In this document: piece by piece, positions 62,665 to 64,000 of the stretch | Layout of the letters: the number at the start of each line of letters is the position of its first letter | How positions within the stretch are numbered: the stretch's first letter is position 1 | Source of the DNA: Ornithinibacillus sp. 4-3 | GTDB taxonomy: Bacteria; Bacillota; Bacilli; Bacillales; Amphibacillaceae | Direction: 5' to 3' | NCBI RefSeq assembly: GCF_040958695.1 | Contig: NZ_CP162599.1 | Coordinates: 2,762,001 to 2,826,000 of the forward strand | DNA length: 64,000 nt | The notes under the pieces: model-generated | What the model was told of the DNA's origin: nothing | Seen by the model: only the letters and a program-made list of their open reading frames with translations | The model's database searches: none | Translations under genes and position numbers: made by a program

Positions 62665-64000
62665 CCTGTTTAATCAGCTTTTTTGCTAAAGATCTACTCA
62701 TCTAAAAAGTGAAAAAAGAATCCATTTCTGCTAAGGTTAAAGCGCGAACAAATAACCAACAGAAAGGATTCTTATAATGGCTACTTTATCGCAATTAACG
62801 CTTGATTTCAATCACCAGATTAAATTGTCAAATAATGGAGGTTCCCTTTCTTCCGATACAGGTGAATTCCTCTTTAGAGAATTCGATGAAAGGATCGGTT
62901 TTTCAAAAACATTAGCGCAACATCTCCATTTGAAAGACGAGAGACTTTACTATGTTCATTCAAACGAAAATTTGCTCCGTCAAAAGATCTATCAAATCAT
63001 TGCTGGATATTCTGAAGATGATGCTGCTGACCAATTGACAAAAGATCCTGTGTTTACTCAAGTGATTGGAACGGATGCGCTAGCTTCTCAACCAAGTTTA
63101 TCCCGTTTTTTCAAACGGTTTGATCATCAATCGGTCGAACAATTAAATCAGGCCAACCAAGAACTTATGGACAAAATGCATCAATTCAGAGATTCAAAGG
63201 CACTTATCTTTGATTTGGATTCTACTCATTCAGATACCTATGGTAATCAAGAATCTGCGGCTTATAATGCCCATTATGGAACAATCGGTTTCCACCCACT
63301 GGTTGCTTTCGATGGGGTAACTGGTGACTTTATCAAAGCGAAGCTGCGTCCTGGAAATGTCTATACGTCAAATGGTGTGGTGGATTTTATTCAGCCACTT
63401 CTTGAACATTACAATGAAAAATTCCCAGAGACGACACCATTTGTTCGTGGTGACAGTGGTTTTGCAGTTCCAGCACTATATGATCTGTGTGAAAAAGAGT
63501 CCGTTTATTATGTGATCCGGCTCAAATCAAATGCGAACCTGCAACGATTGGCGGATGAACTCTATCCTTCATCTGTACCTTCTGATGTTACGAAGACGGA
63601 ATGTTATTATGAAGAAACTGTTTATCAAGCAAAATCATGGTCAAAACCTAGAAAAGTGATTATAAAGTCCGTACGCCCTGCAGGTGAATTATTTTTTAAC
63701 CATTCGTTCATGGTGACTAATTTAGTAGATGCCTTTTCTCCAAAGGATATCGTCCTTGCTTACCAAAAAAGAGGCACAATGGAGAACTACATCAAGGAAG
63801 CGAAGAATGGTTTTGGCCTAGATAAAATGAATAGCCATTCTTTCCAAGTAAACGAAGTAAGAATGATGTTGAGTTTACTCGCCTATAACTTAACCAACTG
63901 GTTGCGTACGCTTTGTTTTCCAAAAGAACAAAAAAAGATGCAAATAGAAACCATACGAACACGGATCATTAAAGTTGCCAGTAAATTAGTAAAATCAGGG
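62665..64000 (+). mobile_element. IS1380-family insertion sequence, right end outside window
   Basis: Left end placed at CCTGTTTAATCAGCTTTTTT (62665), the type of terminal repeat seen in IS1380 elements. A 112-bp leader precedes the transposase gene. The element was inserted just after the truncated gene start next to LysR-2. Confidence 0.7.
62777..64000 (+). CDS. IS1380-family transposase, partial at window end
   Basis: DDE transposase, 408 residues visible, open to the window edge. Catalytic acids: Asp in IFDLDSTHSDTYGNQ, Asp in FVRGDSGFAVP and Glu in GTMENYIKEAKNGFGLD. The N-terminus ISLSNNGG-like segment (IKLSNNGGSLSSDTGEFLF) is typical of the family. GAAAGGA precedes the ATG. No lesion seen, so probably functional. 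Confidence 0.92.
   Translation, partial: MATLSQLTLDFNHQIKLSNNGGSLSSDTGEFLFREFDERIGFSKTLAQHLHLKDERLYYVHSNENLLRQKIYQIIAGYSEDDAADQLTKDPVFTQVIGTDALASQPSLSRFFKRFDHQSVEQLNQANQELMDKMHQFRDSKALIFDLDSTHSDTYGNQESAAYNAHYGTIGFHPLVAFDGVTGDFIKAKLRPGNVYTSNGVVDFIQPLLEHYNEKFPETTPFVRGDSGFAVPALYDLCEKESVYYVIRLKSNANLQRLADELYPSSVPSDVTKTECYYEETVYQAKSWSKPRKVIIKSVRPAGELFFNHSFMVTNLVDAFSPKDIVLAYQKRGTMENYIKEAKNGFGLDKMNSHSFQVNEVRMMLSLLAYNLTNWLRTLCFPKEQKKMQIETIRTRIIKVASKLVKSG

Noticed and set aside
1..64000. CRISPR arrays, tRNA or rRNA genes, prophage or plasmid replication modules
   Set aside because: No regularly spaced repeats, no cloverleaf or rRNA sequence, and no phage structural or integrase genes were seen; the DnaA-like protein lacks the parts of an initiator.

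Overview
The window is AT-rich, low-GC Firmicute DNA. Strong purine-rich ribosome binding sites, GTG and TTG starts, a catabolite-repression (cre) signature, HPr kinase, ECF sigma factors, TcaA-like zinc-ribbon membrane proteins, BrnQ and an Mqo point to a member of the Bacillaceae, most like the Oceanobacillus/Virgibacillus group of salt-tolerant soil or marine bacilli. This placement is inferred from gene content only. I see no rRNA, tRNA, CRISPR array or prophage. Most genes lie on the minus strand.

Layout. 1-3.75 kb: a globin-type aerotaxis receptor with a C-terminal zinc-binding domain (cut by the window edge) and a PAS-PAS-GGDEF-EAL c-di-GMP enzyme. 4-6.1 kb: a variant HPr kinase followed by a FAD amine/amino-acid oxidase. 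6.4-7.8 kb: a lone TnpB element with a recognisable omega-RNA. 7.9-10.1 kb: small genes (SRPBCC, DUF6508, PhnA/YjdM) among two copies of a dispersed non-coding repeat. 10.3-21 kb: core metabolism (mqo, M20 amidohydrolase, argG, aspA, Nudix) and two zinc-ribbon membrane proteins. 21-27 kb: RraA, nitrilase and solute-binding protein (SBP) genes, a TetR-controlled AhpD-like gene and a GntR regulator. 27.5-29 kb: an IS3-family element. 29-31.7 kb: ECF sigma, DUF4179 anti-sigma candidate and lipoprotein. 32-40.3 kb: BrnQ, a CPA1 antiporter, a second SBP, Dus, and a two-gene unit joining a tandem PII protein to a duplicated DUF1538 membrane protein, preceded by a structured leader. 41-47 kb: a third SBP, cupin, homocysteine methyltransferase, then a decayed stretch with three broken genes. 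47-51 kb: MscS, a free-standing DnaA N-terminal domain protein and a chemoreceptor. 51-56.6 kb: a duplicated SDR/MFS cluster with one intact and one ruined marR. 56.8-62.5 kb: LysR, C45 acyltransferase, fifth SBP, GNAT, LysR. 62.6-64 kb: an IS1380-family element just after a truncated gene start.

How the genes fit together. The dominant theme is import and breakdown of amide or peptide-like organic nitrogen. Five closely related family-5 SBPs (one broken) sit beside hydrolases (nitrilase, two C45 enzymes) or methyl-transfer enzymes, without any permease or ATPase genes. Two of them have cre sites about 100 bp upstream, suggesting carbon catabolite repression. A second theme is ion and osmotic balance (CPA1 antiporter, MscS, DUF1538-PII). 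The findings most worth following are the DUF1538/PII unit with its leader RNA, the stand-alone DnaA domain I protein, the SBP-C45 module with its decayed twin, and the structured dispersed repeat with a compensatory base change.
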